Positions 22,204 to 34,275 of a stretch of DNA of 64,000 nt are shown here, piece by piece (within the stretch, counting starts at the first letter, position 1; the number at the start of each line of letters is the position of its first letter). The DNA is taken from NCBI RefSeq assembly GCF_027409185.1, contig NC_084464.1, positions 41,949,095 to 42,013,094 on the forward strand, given 5' to 3'. The stretch comes from Cynocephalus volans (Eukaryota > Chordata > Mammalia > Dermoptera > Cynocephalidae). The notes under the pieces were generated by a model. The model searched no databases and was not told the DNA's origin. It worked only from the letters and a program-made list of their open reading frames with translations. Made by a program: the position numbers and the translations under genes.

Positions 22204-22741
22204 TGTTGGGGCGTTGAGGCCACACACCTCCTCCCGGGGCAGAGAACTAGCCACGACCCCACCCAAATATGCATATGTAATCTGTTGAAAACATTCGCCT
22301 GGACAGAAGAGATGAGGATGGCACCTGATGGAAGCCACCGGGCAGTGGCCAAGGAAAGACATAGTTTAAAATTATTGAATAAAAGATATTTCCGCGCTCG
22401 TGCTCACCGCGTGATTTCAATAGCAAAGCATTAGAGCAAGATGCATGTTCACATGACCTTTAAGATGATAGGTTGAAGTTAGGAAATCCCCTTGCCATAT
22501 GCTTATAAAAGCAGGTGCTTGTGTGAAAATAAACGGAACTGCTTGACAGAACCCCTGCCGCGTCTGAGTGTCTCTCTGTGGGACTGAATAGGCGGGTGGC
22601 AGACTCACCTTCCTCCCGGGCTCTCCTGGCCACTAGGGTGGCAGGAGTAATCCTACCGGTTCCTTCTCTTGCTCATCCCGTGGCGGGGGGATAAAAGGGG
22701 CTGCTGGGAGGTTTGGGGCCCGCCGCCCCTGAGCCCCTGCA
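22204..22741 (+). mobile_element. Solo ERV LTR with 6-bp target duplication
   Basis: 538 bp, starting TGTTGGGGCG and ending CCCCTGCA (canonical TG...CA). It is flanked by TATGTG on both sides (22198-22203 and 22742-22747). It contains a TATA-like CTTATAAAAGCAGG (about 22501) and a poly-A signal AAATAAACGG (about 22529), then a GC-rich U5-like region. The 6-bp duplication is typical of class II (ERVK-like) elements. No internal genes remain. Confidence 0.88.
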
Positions 22742-22797
22742 TATGTGCATTTCCATTATACATTCAGAGACTGCAGCAATGACTACTGGGTAGGTGC

Positions 22798-23214
22798 TGT
22801 TTGATTGAATGATGTTCCCCAAGGTTCATATAGTGGAAGCTTAATTCCCACTATAACTGTTGAGGGTTGGAAATCCTATTTTAGTAAGTGGAAGGTGGGG
22901 CCTTGAAGAGGTGGTTAGATTGTAGGACCATGCCGTATTTAATGGATTAATAATGGTGGTCAGGGGCGTGGTTCCAAGAGCTTTAAAAGGAGACTGACTG
23001 AGGAGGTTGGCCTCTCGCTCTCTCTGCTCCACCATTTTGCAATGTACTACCCTACCGTAACTGAAGCCATCACCAAATAAAGCCTTCACCAGATGTGTTC
23101 CCTGGACTGTGGACTTCCAGCCTCTGAAACTGTAAGCAATAAATTTCATTTTCTTATAAATAGCCCAGATTCAGTATTTATGTTATATGTAGCAGAAATG
23201 GACAAATACAGTAG
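22798..23214 (+). mobile_element. MaLR LTR (MLT1/MST-like)
   Basis: Starts near TTTGATTGAATGATGTTCCCC, followed by GGTTCATATAGTGGAAGCTTAATTCCC, GGTGGGGCCTTGAAGAGG, GCAATAAATTTCATTTTCTTATAAAT and a closing ATGGACAAATACAG. The order matches MaLR LTRs. Non-coding. Confidence 0.75.
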
Positions 23215-24385
23215 GTCCATGGACCTAGCACATCCACTGTGATCTGGACCTGGACCAGGATGTCATTTATTAGCTGACCCCTTAGGCCTCTAATAAATGA
23301 GAGGTGTAATATGATCAAGCATAAGTGATTCAGCTGCATTTTATGAGGATTAGACTAAGTGTCACAAGAACTCTTCCGACCCAAAGGTTTTATAATTCTT
23401 TGTTACTATAGTGTGGTCCATCTCAGAGAGAAGAATCAAATAGAAAAGGAGGAAGCTGAGAACTTTAAAAACTGGGGTCTTGAATGGATAAATCAGAGGC
23501 TGGGGAGGAATATCTGGATACCTGGACTCACTGGAAGTGGTCAGCAGGACAGACATTGCCCTTGTTCTTCTTATTGACAGAAAGAAGCAGTGGGTGACCT
23601 TTTTACCTACCGTAGGGATGACTACTACTGGCATATTTCCTCTAGACATTCCCCTGCCCCCTTTATCATAATTAACGGCTAATGAATTGTCTGTGGGCTG
23701 TAGAACCCAAGAGTCTCATCACAATTAATGAGCTCTTTCTCTCCATGGAATGGGAGTCCTGGGATCCCTCTATCCACTCCCACACCATGTCAATTTTTCT
23801 ACCTCTGGTGCCACTAAGAGAGAGATGAACTTCTCCCCAGATTGGCAAAAAGCTCTACAGCAAAAAAGGTATCTCCAAATTCCCTTGGCCTCAACTTCCC
23901 TGCAGAGATATGGTGGGCCGTGGTTGGCACACAGCCTCTGCAGCTAGCCCATTGGCTTCGAACATCAGCTCTGATGCTTACTAACTTGCTTGCCAGTTTC
24001 CATAGTGTAAATACTCCTGCCATGGTTGATTCAGGTATCAATGGTTTAATAACCATCTCACAATCTTTCTTAAAATTTAATAATCAGAAGATAGTATGCG
24101 CCAGCTCCAGCCGATCACTTATATATGTGCTTAGAAAAGTGCCAGGTAGTGAGCATTAACAATCCTTATCATGACCAGAGATCTAATTGTCCATTCAAGG
24201 ATGCCCATTCCTCTTTATTTTATTTTTAGTTTTCTTCTTGACATCTGAGAGGATTCTAGGCACCAATTAAGAGTTTTGACTTCTGGCAGCAGAAGAGATT
24301 ATTTGATTGAGGGTAAGTAGAACATTTGCTCTTCTCCTATGAGATATCAGTTTCCATGTGTCCTCAACAGATTTGGAATTAAATA
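23215..24385. other. Unassigned intergenic DNA
   Basis: Possibly further decayed ERV sequence up to about 23650. No exon or named element is secure. Confidence 0.35.
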
Positions 24386-24578
24386 GGGTCTAGAATCCCA
24401 GTCCCATCACTTATTGGCTAGGTGACCTTAAACAAGTTACTTATCCTCTCTGAGATTGTTTACTCTTTGGTAAAACTGAGAGAATAATATCTTCTTGGCA
24501 GAGTTGCTGTGAGAACGAGGTGTTCGGGGAGCTGCTTAGCACCATGCTTGGCACATAGGAAGCACTCAACAGATGTGG
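24386..24578 (+). mobile_element. MIR SINE
   Basis: MIR landmarks in order: TTATTGGCTAGGTGACCTTAAAC, AAGTTACTTATCCTCTCTGAG, GTTGCTGTGAGAACGAGG and GCTTGGCACATAGGAAGC-ACTCAACAGA. Confidence 0.8.
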
Positions 24579-24929
24579 CTACTAATAGCGATGGCGGGTA
24601 ATGATCACTGGGCTATTATAAACTCTTTGAGGGGAACTTCAACCCCTGCCCTGCCTCCTAGCACATGCTGGCACCTTGCAGCTCAAGAAATGAACAAATG
24701 TATAAACCAAAGAATGGATGTATCAGAAGGAAAAGGACTAGGAGAAAAATGGTCAATGAAGGACAGAGTGGAAAAGACAGAGATCAAAAGAGAAAAGGGG
24801 GAGAGAAATTAAAGAAGATATAATCTAAAGACATTCAGAGATAAAGTAGAGGAAGAAAGGAAGTGAAATGGCAAGAGAATGACAAAGTGCAAAAAAATTG
24901 ATTGGAATGATAGTTCATGGAAGAATAAG

Positions 24930-25165
24930 AAACAGATGGCTATTGTTTGAGGTTACATACAAAGAATTTTATATCACAAAGAAAACAAGGGGATGACTGC
25001 TAATGGGCATGGGGTTTCTTCTGGAAGTAATAAAGTGTTCTGGAAGTAGATGACGTTGGTTGCACAACTTGTGCACATACTTAAAACCACTAAATTATAC
25101 ACTTAAGAAGGGTGAATTTTATGGTATGTGAAATATATCAAAAAAACACACAAGAGAGTAATTAA
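24930..25165 (+). mobile_element. Old L1 3' end
   Basis: GACGTTGGTTGCACAACTTG, then CCACTAAATTATACACTTAAG and GGTGAATTTTATGGTATGTG, the usual 3' end of ancient L1M elements. Confidence 0.6.
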
Positions 25166-26655
25166 TTAAAAATTCAGGATGGTGCTTACATCCTGGGGGT
25201 GGGAAATTGAGAGGTCAGGGAGGGACACATAGGAGCTTCTAAAACACTTGAAACTTGTTCAGTTCCTTAACCTGGTCAGTCAGCATATCAGGGGTTGACT
25301 TTATTATTCTTTAAACTGTAGATTTGCTTTACTCACACTTCTGAACATAACGATATTTTAAAAATTAAAAATATATATATATCATAAGGAAGAAAAAGAC
25401 AAAGGGAGAAAAGAAACAAAGAAAGAGACAAAGGCAGAAAGTTCTAGCAACTAGGGAGATGTGCTGGAGCTTAAACACAAGATGAGGACCCTGTGGTGGG
25501 AGAGGCTTGTGCCATCCTACAAGCTCCCGAGGCACTTCTGCCGGGTGTCCAACCATCTCACCTGGCACCACCATCTCCCGCACCCTCCTCACCTCCCACC
25601 TTCCTAAGGTCTTCTAAGACTAGGGAAGCCTGAGTCTTTGTCTCTCAGTTTGCCAGAGTGGCTGCAGCATCCCATCCCCATCTCTGAACTGTCCTTCTAT
25701 GCCCCAGTACTTCTCTCTTTTGTGCAAAAATATCCAGCCTCCTTTCCCAGGCACACCACGATCCAGCAGCTCCTTCTCTTCCTCTGTTTCTTCTGGGCAC
25801 TCTCCCTGATACATCCATCCAAACCGATCCTTCATCTTGCAGACCTTGACTCTTATTCACTCGGTACATTAGTATTTCTGGCCTTTAAATCTTGAAGTCT
25901 TTTGATAATGTTCCCGTAAACTCTCCACTGACTTTAACATGCATGGGGCCACTTTCCCCTCCTGCCTGTAACTGCTCATGGCAGGCACTGAGCATATGGA
26001 CCAATTTCCCTAACCAGGACAACTGATTCAGCAACTTGGGTTGCTAAAGAGGCCGGGGCAACCAAACTGATCTCCCTCTATCAGTGGAGGTTTCTTGAAA
26101 CAAAAGAAAACCTTCTCTTATAAACAAAACATTCTGTCTCTGGTAAGCTTCCTTGCAAATGAAGAAGTATAAAATAAATGGAATGTAAAGAGTTCTACAG
26201 AATTTGTTCAACCAATAGAGAAATGATCAAGCCTACAGAGATAACTGAAAATCAGAAAATTCATTTAAAATATATTACTTTGCTTGTTCCCCCAACAAAT
26301 CAATAAGGGGCAATATAATCCTCAGAAGAGAACTCAGAACACACGGCACTCAGTAAACTTCTGCTGTAGAAATAAATTAGCTAATTAATTCATGTCTTAT
26401 GTCAGCTTTCTTCGCCCTCAACCAGTAAATCAGAGAAAACGGCATGAGGCTTCCTTCGTTACTCAATCCCACTAGACAGCCTTTGACCAGAAGGAGCAGA
26501 GGAAGAGAAGGAGCTGCAGGATGGTGATGCGTCTGGGGAAGGGAGGCTGGGGGAGTAGAGGCAGAAGAGAAATGTCTTGGTGTGACCTCGCAAGCTCCCA
26601 GGGTGAGTTTTATAAGACAGGCTGAATCACGCTAGTCTCACAGCCTCATCCCCCC
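25166..26655. other. Upstream region of the olfactory receptor gene
   Basis: No coding exon was identified. A purine-rich tract lies at 25380-25445. A non-coding leader exon for the olfactory receptor probably lies here, as in many OR genes, but its position cannot be fixed from sequence alone. Confidence 0.35.
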
Positions 26656-26657
26656 AG
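26656..26657 (+). promoter_or_regulatory. Probable 3' splice site of the OR leader intron
   Basis: The pyrimidine-rich CAGCCTCATCCCCCCAG ends at 26657, 19 bases before the ATG at 26677. Many OR genes splice one or more non-coding leader exons to a single coding exon, so this is a plausible acceptor. Confidence 0.5.
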
Positions 26658-26676
26658 GTTTGGACAGAAACCGACC

Positions 26677-27615
26677 ATGGTCAACCAAAGTTCTCCAGCG
26701 GGCTTCCTCCTTCTGGGATTCTCTGAACATCCAGGGCTGGAAAAGATTCTCTTCGTGGTTGTCTTAACTTCCTACCTCCTGACCCTGGTGGGCAACACCC
26801 TCATCATCCTGCTCTCTGTGCTGGACCCCAGGCTCCACTCTCCAATGTACTTTTTCCTCTCCAACCTCTCCTTCTTGGACCTCTGCTTTACCACAAGTTG
26901 TGTCCCCCAGATGCTGATCAATCTCTGGGGCCCAAAGAAGACCATCAGCTTCCTGGGCTGCTCTGTCCAGCTCTTCATCTTCCTGTCCCTGGGGACCACT
27001 GAGTGCATCCTCCTGACAGTGATGGCCTTTGACCGCTATGTAGCTGTCTGCCAGCCCCTCCACTATGTCACCATAATGCACCCCCGCCTGTGTTGGCAAC
27101 TGGCATCTGTGGCCTGGGTCATTGGACTGGTGGAGTCAGTGGTCCAGACACCACCGACCCTCCGCCTACCGTTCTGCCCCCACCGGCAGGTGGATGACTT
27201 TGTCTGTGAGGTCCCAGCTCTAATTAGACTCTCCTGTGGAGACACCACCTACAATGAGATCCAGATGGCAGTTGCCAGTGTCCTCATCTTGGTCGTGCCC
27301 CTCAGCCTCATCCTTGTCTCTTATGGTGCCATTGCCAGGGCAGTGCTGAGGACTAATTCTGCCATAGCATGGAGAAAGGCTTTGGGGACCTGCTCCTCCC
27401 ATCTCATTGTGGTCACCCTCTTCTACAGCTCAGTCATTGCTGTCTATCTCCAGCCCAAAAATCCTTATGCCCGAGAGAGGGGCAAGTTCTTTGGTCTCTT
27501 CTATGCAGTGGGCACTCCTTCACTTAACCCTCTCATATACACCCTGCGGAACAAGGAGGTAAAGAGGGCATTCAGGAGGTTGATAGGGAAAGAAGTGGAG
27601 CCCAGAGTAAGCTAG
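26677..27615 (+). CDS. OR2H2: Olfactory receptor, family 2 subfamily H (OR2H2 ortholog)
   Basis: Single-exon class A GPCR of 312 aa, the usual OR length, with no break. It sits in the plasma membrane of olfactory sensory neurons and couples to Golf; its ligand cannot be read from sequence. Motifs in order: N-glycosylation site NQS at residues 3-5; TM1 GN in [23 protein letters not shown] before TM2; [10 protein letters not shown] at the end of TM3 (DRY box); a Cys-rich second extracellular loop; SY in TM5 (LILVSYGAI); [10 protein letters not shown] before TM6; PLIYTLRN in TM7. The first ATG is used because MVNQSS matches the human OR2H2 start as I recall it. Human OR2H2 also lies just beside GABBR1 in the same relative orientation, which supports orthology over paralogy. 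The close relative OR2H1 is the main alternative. Confidence 0.93.
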   Translation: MVNQSSPAGFLLLGFSEHPGLEKILFVVVLTSYLLTLVGNTLIILLSVLDPRLHSPMYFFLSNLSFLDLCFTTSCVPQMLINLWGPKKTISFLGCSVQLFIFLSLGTTECILLTVMAFDRYVAVCQPLHYVTIMHPRLCWQLASVAWVIGLVESVVQTPPTLRLPFCPHRQVDDFVCEVPALIRLSCGDTTYNEIQMAVASVLILVVPLSLILVSYGAIARAVLRTNSAIAWRKALGTCSSHLIVVTLFYSSVIAVYLQPKNPYARERGKFFGLFYAVGTPSLNPLIYTLRNKEVKRAFRRLIGKEVEPRVS

Positions 27616-28419
27616 GGAGAGCTGCTTAATGGGCTTTAAAATTGCAAAGAGATTCTACATGCTTTTACCGGGACATTTGAGTTCCCCACCCCTCTGCTTC
27701 CTCATACCCATCACACCACAGCAATAGATGATAGCCGTGTGGCTGTGGGTGCGGGTGTGTGTGTACGTGTGTGCAAGAGATAGACTGAAAATGTAGTAAA
27801 AGGAGGTTTCTCTATATAAAACATTATCATATTTTTAAGTCTTCACCTCCATCATCATGTCCCTGATTTTATCATTTTCATTTCCAACTCCCCTCCCTTG
27901 TCATATCATCACAATTTCTTCACCTCCAACTCTAATTCCTACCATATCTTCTTTGCTTCTCCTCTGAGCACCCCACCCCCGCCCCGCTTCCTTAAAAGTC
28001 TGTTTTGCATTCTCCTTCTATTTTATTTCCCAAATAACAGCAAGGGAGAGAGAAAGCCGAAGCCCAAATAAATTCAGGAACTCTCCCAAGAACACACAGT
28101 GTTAGAACCAAAATCCAGGCCCTACGACTTCACATCAGGTAACTCTCAGATACACGATGCTGCTTAAACACCGTAATCAAAGAGCCAGAACAGACTCTTA
28201 CAGAGAAAGCTTAATTTCTTCAATTCTATTATTTCTTCTCTTAAAACGCCCACAAATCGCAGGCAAAGGCGCAGCTCAGAAACACAGGGAATTGTCTTAA
28301 ATATTTAGGCCATCTGGACAATTCTGACATTGGGGGGTTTGGTGCCATCTTCTGGGAAAATTTGGTATCGCATGTGGCATCCCAGACTCCCGACCTAAGA
28401 CCTCTCTGCAGTGCGTAAA
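27616..28419. other. 3' flank of OR2H2
   Basis: Probably includes the OR 3' UTR. An AATAAA occurs at about 28067 (CCCAAATAAATTC), a possible poly-A signal. A short GT-rich stretch lies at 27747-27775. No other gene is seen. Confidence 0.4.
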
Positions 28420-28795
28420 GATGCTCCTCGACTTACGAGGGGCTTACGTCCCAGTAAACTCACCATAAGTTAAAAATGTTGTAAGTCGAAAACGGACGTT
28501 TTGCAGACATGATGGAATGCGAAGACACAAAAAATATCCAAAAACCGCTGGCCACTCAGTGCACTGTAGAGTATGGGTTGTTTACCCTCGTGATCAGGTG
28601 GCTGACTGAGAGCTGTGCTCGCTGCCGCTGTCCAGCATCGCCAAGAGTATTCCACTGAATTTCGCTAACCCAGGAAAAGATCAAAATTCAGAATTCGAAG
28701 TACACTTTCTATTGAATGCTTATCGCTTTGGCACCATTGTAAACTAGAAAAATCCTAAGTAGAACAACAGCAAATCAAGGACAACCTGCAGTGTA
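28420..28795. mobile_element. Probable DNA-transposon MITE, family unsure
   Basis: The sequence CTCCTCGACTTACGAGGGGC ... CATAAGTTAAAAATGTTGTAAGTCGAAAA ... ATTGAATGCTTATCGC ... is reminiscent of a medium-reiterated mammalian DNA transposon. Clear terminal inverted repeats could not be established by eye. Confidence 0.4.
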
Positions 28796-28829
28796 GTCTA
28801 CTCAGAGAGATAATTATAGTTACTGTAAT

Positions 28830-29060
28830 CACAAAGTATTTATGTAGTGATTATGATATTCCAGATACCATTTGAAGTAACTTATACACATTGACTCATT
28901 TAATCCTTATGACAATACTATGAAGCAGATAACATTATTATCCTTTTTCAAATTTAGAAACTAAGAGTTTAAGCAGCGGCTTGAAATTGTGCTAGCCAGG
29001 ATTCGAACCAAGGAAGACTGGATCCAGACTCCATGCTCATAACTCTGCCTTTTGACACAA
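28830..29060 (-). mobile_element. MIR SINE, inverted
   Basis: Reverse-complement MIR landmarks: TTGACTCATTTAATCCTTATGAC, GAAACTAAGAGTTTAAG, CCAGGATTCGAACCAAGG and GACTCCATGCTCATAACTCTG. Confidence 0.75.
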
Positions 29061-32009
29061 ATAATGCCTCCTCAGCCCGGTTCAGATGCATCAACTTCTC
29101 ATCAAATTCCAGTTTAGAAATACAACTAATTTGATCCCCCAGCTGAAGGAGTTTTACCTCCCTGGAATAAGAGTTTTTCAACTGCTTCAAAACATCTCAT
29201 GGGAATAAGAAATAATAGAACAATAAACCCCTTGGAAGAAGTTTTGTTACAGCTCACTGTGTTTCTGGCTTAGTTCCCCCACTAGATTCCAGGCTCCCAG
29301 AAGGCAAGCCCAGAATTTTGCAGGAAATTGGCATCCATTTCTATAAATGAATGAATGAATCTTACTCTCAAAAGGATGTGTAAAGGATTCTGGGGTCCTA
29401 ATCCCATAGACACTATCTTCTAGCTTTTCCATGGCAGTGGCAGCAATACCAAGTTCTCTTTGGATATATGCTGATAAAACAAGAAAAAGTAAAATCCTAG
29501 TTTTATTTCTAGTCCCAACACAAAATGGCTTTGATTCAACATCTCTCCTGGCATCAGCACAGAACAGTAGCATTAAATCTATTTTAATCCTAATCTTCAT
29601 CCTTGCCGTCCCTGTGCTAATCTTATTGTCTCCTCAGCCTCATTTTTAGACTGTATCCTAATCTTAATGTAGAGACCCCCCCATTTATATCTAATAATCC
29701 TAATCTCAGCCTTACAAGTAATGCTAACTTTAATTCCACTTTTCAAATCACTTATGTAGTACCTTTTCCTCATGACCACTTCTATCCTCTTTCTCTTACT
29801 GGTACCTAGAAATCTCTATTCTCTCCTCCTATTTATCAGCTCACTATGCCCTGAAGTCCTAATGTTTGTGTATAATAAAATGGTTTCTAGACACACTCTA
29901 GGGGAAACTTCACAACAGAGAATTAAATGAAACAACCTAAAAGAATCTGTTTTAATGAAATCTGCTTTGTTGAATAAATGGTTTAACATAGACCTTAGGA
30001 CTAACATCTTCTGTCCTGAATTCATTCTATCTCCATGTGGACGGTTATCTATTGAATACTCTAGGAGAAAATCAAAAACAAAGTTACTCAGTCACAACCC
30101 TCAAAGTGTCCAGAGAAGATAAGTATGTTCAGAAACATATTTCCAGCACACGTAATAGTTATACAACTGAGTTGGGGGCAAGTATGGAGCCAAAGTAATG
30201 CAGAAAAGAGAATAAATTGTATGAGTGCTTGGGGTGGGGTGGATCAGCGCAGTCTTCCTAGAGGTTTGAACCATGGCAGAGGGAACAAAATTAACGTGAA
30301 ATATTTGCAATTTGCTGTATGAAAAGGACTAAAGACAGAAATAAGCATGCTATAAATTAAGATGCAAAGGTATGGATAACAGAGTTACACCAGGGAGCCG
30401 AAAGATTAAGGAGGAAGATATAGATTATATACATATATATATGTAATTTATAGTCAAAAATATACAGAAGCACCAGTATGGGCATGAGGGGTGACAGTCA
30501 GCTTTGTATCCCATGAATATTCATAACCAATAAAAAATAAATAAATAAAATAATAATAAAAATACATATACTCAGAAGCTACTCAATTGGGTATAACCAG
30601 ATAAAAAAGGGGGGTGGAATTCCTTACAGATGTTTCAAACCTACAAGATTTAGGTCTCCTGAGAGTGAGTACAACACCTGAGTTGGAAGCGTTAAAGAGA
30701 CATTATTCAAGAACTTCAGGGTTTTAGTTGCCAGTTCAAGCATGGTCACCAGTTTACTTCCGAAGGGCTCACTAAATCATGAATAGATACTGATTCACAG
30801 GGCCCAGCTCCTGCTGTATCCCTTCGGCCCCCAGTGAAGCCAGCCTTCCTAGTTTCCCCTATGCAGAATTAATTGCTCACCCTCGAAGAGTACCAGAATA
30901 TGCCACCTCACAATATGCCTCTTTAGCATATGGATTATTTTGAGCTAAAGACCACTGAGGACCATCAGACCCAAAATGCTACAAAACCAGAGCACACGTT
31001 TTCATTTTGTAAAGGAAATTTACATTTGTAAACGTATAATTCCTTTCAATGGAGAAGGCACCTGCTTAAATTTCCATAATAAACTTTACTAAACCACCTC
31101 TGTTTACCGTATTTTCCTGGTCACCTCTCCGTAACTTGCCTCCCCCCACCCACCAATGCAGAAGTCCAAAACCTCTTTTCCTTTATTTAGCCTAAGAGGG
31201 TATACAAGTCCAAATTGTGACACCTCTTCGGATTGCTCATCACTATGTACTCCCATCTGTACATGCACAAAGCATTTCTATTTTTTTTTTTTTCTTTTGT
31301 TAATCTGTGTAATTTACAGGGCCTCAGCTGGGGAACCTAAGACAGGTAGAGGAGAAAGATATTTCTCCTCCCCTACACCCCTCCGCACACCTCTGGGGTA
31401 TGCACTCCGCATGTTGCATGAATGTTACTTGAGCATACGTGTCTGTCTCCCCTGCTTTGCTGCTTCACAGTCCCCAGCACTGTGTCAGCCCATATAAGCC
31501 TCAGGACAGCCATGGGACTTGTCTCCCATGAGAAAGTCTCCAGCATGTCCTTCCTTGCTCCAGGGGATCATGTAAGTGGATGCCATGTTTGCTGGTAAGT
31601 ATTTTGAATATCACCCATTTGAGGGAAAGCTGCCACTTGACATGAAGCCCACCTTATGATTGCCCTTAGGCTAATGGACAATGAAGGGCAAAGTAACAGA
31701 ATGCCCTGCTTCAAAAGCCTGAGTGAAAAACAAAACGTTGCCTGTCCAGGGAGGAGGTGCCATCAGCAGAGCCATCTCAACGCCTCAGGCAGAAAGGCCG
31801 GGTGTTGGACTACAGCCGACCCTGAAGTGTCCTGAAGGAATCAAGTCTGGTAAGAGGCTGAATTCCAGCAAGTAGACAAGACTGAGGTGATCAACTTCAG
31901 AGGCAGACAAGTAGGGTGGTAAGGAGGAGTGAACACTGGATTTGGAGTAGGCAAGCCAGATGCAGTGGATGGCTTTTTCCAAAGAAGGCTGAAAAGCATA
32001 TTTATCCCA
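29061..32009. other. Intergenic DNA between OR2H2 and GABBR1
   Basis: No coding exon, RNA gene or confidently assignable repeat. Simple A/T-rich stretches lie at about 30420-30445 and 30528-30565 (AATAAATAAATAAAATAATAAT). Confidence 0.4.
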
Positions 32010-32495
32010 TTCCACATGTTCTTTTTATAATGTGACTTACACTTGTCTTACCAAGAGGTGGGTCTCTTTCTATCCCTTGAATCTGGGCATAATCCTGTAA
32101 CTAGCCAGATCAATGGGATGTGGGAGAAGTGATGCTGTGACTTCCACAGCTTTGTCAGAAAATGTTCCTAGCTGACCCTATCCCCATCTCTCTCAGGACA
32201 CTCACATTTGGAACTCAAGTCACTATGTTATGAGGAAGTCTAGGCCACACGGAATGGCCATGTTCAAGGTTGTAGCTACAGCCAACACCCACCTTTACAC
32301 AAATGAGAAAAGGGCCTTTGGATGACTCCAGCTACCAGCCTTCAAATCTTCCAGCTGTTGTGGTGCAGGGATAAACTCTCCCCACTGTACCCTGTCTGAA
32401 TTCCTGATCCACGGAGACCATGAGAGATAACAAATGATTATTGTTGTTTTAAGCCTTTTTAGGGTAATAAGTTACGCAGCAATAGATAATAATGC
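32010..32495 (+). mobile_element. MLT1-type MaLR LTR
   Basis: Contains CACTATGTTATGAGGAAGTCTAGGCCAC, CCTGATCCACGGAGACCATGAGAGATAACAAATGATTATTGTTGTTTTAAGCC, and closes with AAGTTACGCAGCAATAGATAA. This end is diagnostic of MLT1 LTRs. Confidence 0.8.
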
Positions 32496-32689
32496 ATGCA
32501 GTGTGAATGCCAGCCCTACGCATTAGTATCTGTGTAACACTGCATAGGATTCTTCCTCTCCCTGAGCCACGGTCTCCTTGACAATGAGCACAACCCGCCC
32601 CCCCCCCCACCTCCTGTAGGGTTGTCCTGAGCACCAGAGCTAATGACTTAGATGCCCAACACCCCTGGTTGCTCTCTTAAGCTATCTCG

Positions 32690-32850
32690 TTTATTTGTTC
32701 ACCTGCTTACTGGTCGCCTTCCCATCTTGAGCTCGTATATCCCATGAAAGCCCACCTTGCTCACTGCTCTGCCCCAGTAACTAGAAGAGCACCTGCCACA
32801 GTGACTTGCCGCACTGACACTTGCTGATGGATTGAAAGGACAGCAAAACT
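32690..32850 (+). mobile_element. L2 LINE 3' fragment
   Basis: TCGCCTTCCCATCTTGAGCTC, then CACTGCTCTGCCCCAGTAACTAGAAGAGCACCTG and TTGCTGATGGATTGAA follow the L2 3' end order. Confidence 0.55.
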
Positions 32851-33769
32851 AACGCAGCAGCGAAGTTCATGGGAAATGCTATTAGTAAGAAACTGGCACT
32901 AGGGCAGGGAGGCAAGAGGCCAAGTCAGGGGAAGCAGGGGACACCAATATCTGGCAGGCGGTCTAGACTCTGGGATACTAAAAGTCAGAAAGAGATGTGA
33001 AGTCTGAGGGAGAATCCTACCCTGACGGAGGCAGGGCTGGAGATGTAAAGCCTCTGCTAGCCCTACCATTTGGCTCAGTTCCTGCGCCCCTGCTAGGAAA
33101 GAGTGTCTGGCTCACCTTTGGCCATGGTAGAACTTCTGACCCTTTATGATTTACACCCCACCTAAGTGCAATGCAAGTTTGAGGTGGTAATTTGGGTTTT
33201 TTCAGATTCTACCCAGGACTGGTATACAGCTCCTGCTGTTGTTTCTGAAGCCAACTGTTCATTTTCCACACTGCAGGCTCATCTACTCCATAGGTTTCTT
33301 CCCCTTTCCTTGAGGACATTCTACTGTGGGAAGAGGGGAAACTCAAATTAAGTCCAATTGATCCAAGGTAGATAATCACAGTGGAATGTTTTTCAAGTAC
33401 TGGTTTAGGATTTAACCTACACATACTGTAGTGGAAGTTCAGAAATTGGTTCATAAACAGGGCAGTGAAATGACAGGGCCCATCCAACCTTTTTTGCTCT
33501 TTTGCAAAAAATGTGAGAATCACTTAAAAAACACAGTGCTAAAGGAAAAGAGATAAGTTGAGCTTCAAAAATGTACTTCTCCAAGAGGACACAAAGAGTT
33601 ATAAAAATACCAGGCAAGTTTTTTTTTTCCCTTGTGTGGGTATACATAAAGCAAATGTATTTCACAGGGCCTGGTTTTCCAAAGCCTTGCAGTTTCCGGT
33701 TTAGCCTAACCTCTCAAAAGTACATAGAAAATGTTAACCTTGCAAAAGACAGGAAATTTTCCCCAGGCT
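32851..33769. other. Unassigned intergenic DNA
   Basis: Nothing recognised. Confidence 0.4.
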
Positions 33770-34255
33770 AGTCTCTGTTGTAACATAAAGAATTGTAGCA
33801 CAGCAAGGTTGCTGGCTCAAAGAACAGACAGGTTACTGATTTATATGTAAAGATACTGGGAAATTGCAGTAGGAGAATGTTTGCTAAGATCAAGCTTTTG
33901 TTGGTGGATCCACTTAACTTCTTGCAAATTGCATTGTGGAATGTCACCTTGCTTGTTTTACTGAATGTTACCAGCTTCTATGTTAAACTTATTAAACTAT
34001 ACTTAGCAAAAACCCCACTTATGTTCTCTTCCTGTCACTTCCTGATCTGTAGAATAAAGGCAGGAAGAGAACCCCAATTCGGGGTTAATTTACAAAACGG
34101 AAGGAATGCCCCTCTCTTGAGGGTTCCAGGAGATTAACCCCTTCAGGGCTACTCACTGCTCAGAAGAGATGGGCTTTGAATAATCTTCGGCAGCTCCATC
34201 GTCACCCAGGGGAAAAGGGGTGACAAATCCGTGGGAGGCAAAGCAACACCCTTGG
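33770..34255 (+). mobile_element. LTR-like element, copy B
   Basis: Shares the block TGTTTGCTAAGATCAAGC ... TTGGTGGATCCACTTAAC ... GCATTGTGGAATGTCACC with the element at 4760-5270. A poly-A signal AGAATAAAGGCAGG lies at about 34050. The region after it (CCCCAATTCGGGG ... GGGGTGACAAATCC) looks like R/U5. Ends not resolved. Confidence 0.5.
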
Positions 34256-34275
34256 CCATTCAAAACTTTCTTTCA

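Larger units (their letters stand above)
18960..22797 (-). mobile_element. ERVL-type internal (pol) region, antisense, heavily decayed
   Basis: The DNA at 19260-19560 (for example CAATGCTCTGCCCATTGGGAGG) resembles the antisense of ERVL integrase. 20300-20960 and 21690-22200 resemble antisense pol, with the reverse transcriptase portion toward 22 kb. The order RT to integrase therefore runs right to left. No long coding frame survives. It is interrupted by an MLT1-like LTR (19622-20120), a Tigger element (21215-21525) and a solo LTR (22204-22741). Assignment is by recall of the family, not by alignment. Confidence 0.6.

Noticed and set aside
1-26600. UBD (FAT10) or MAS1L, neighbours of OR2H2 in human
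   Set aside because: No ubiquitin-like or MAS-related frames were found. In human UBD lies about 30 kb away from OR2H2, beyond or near the window edge.
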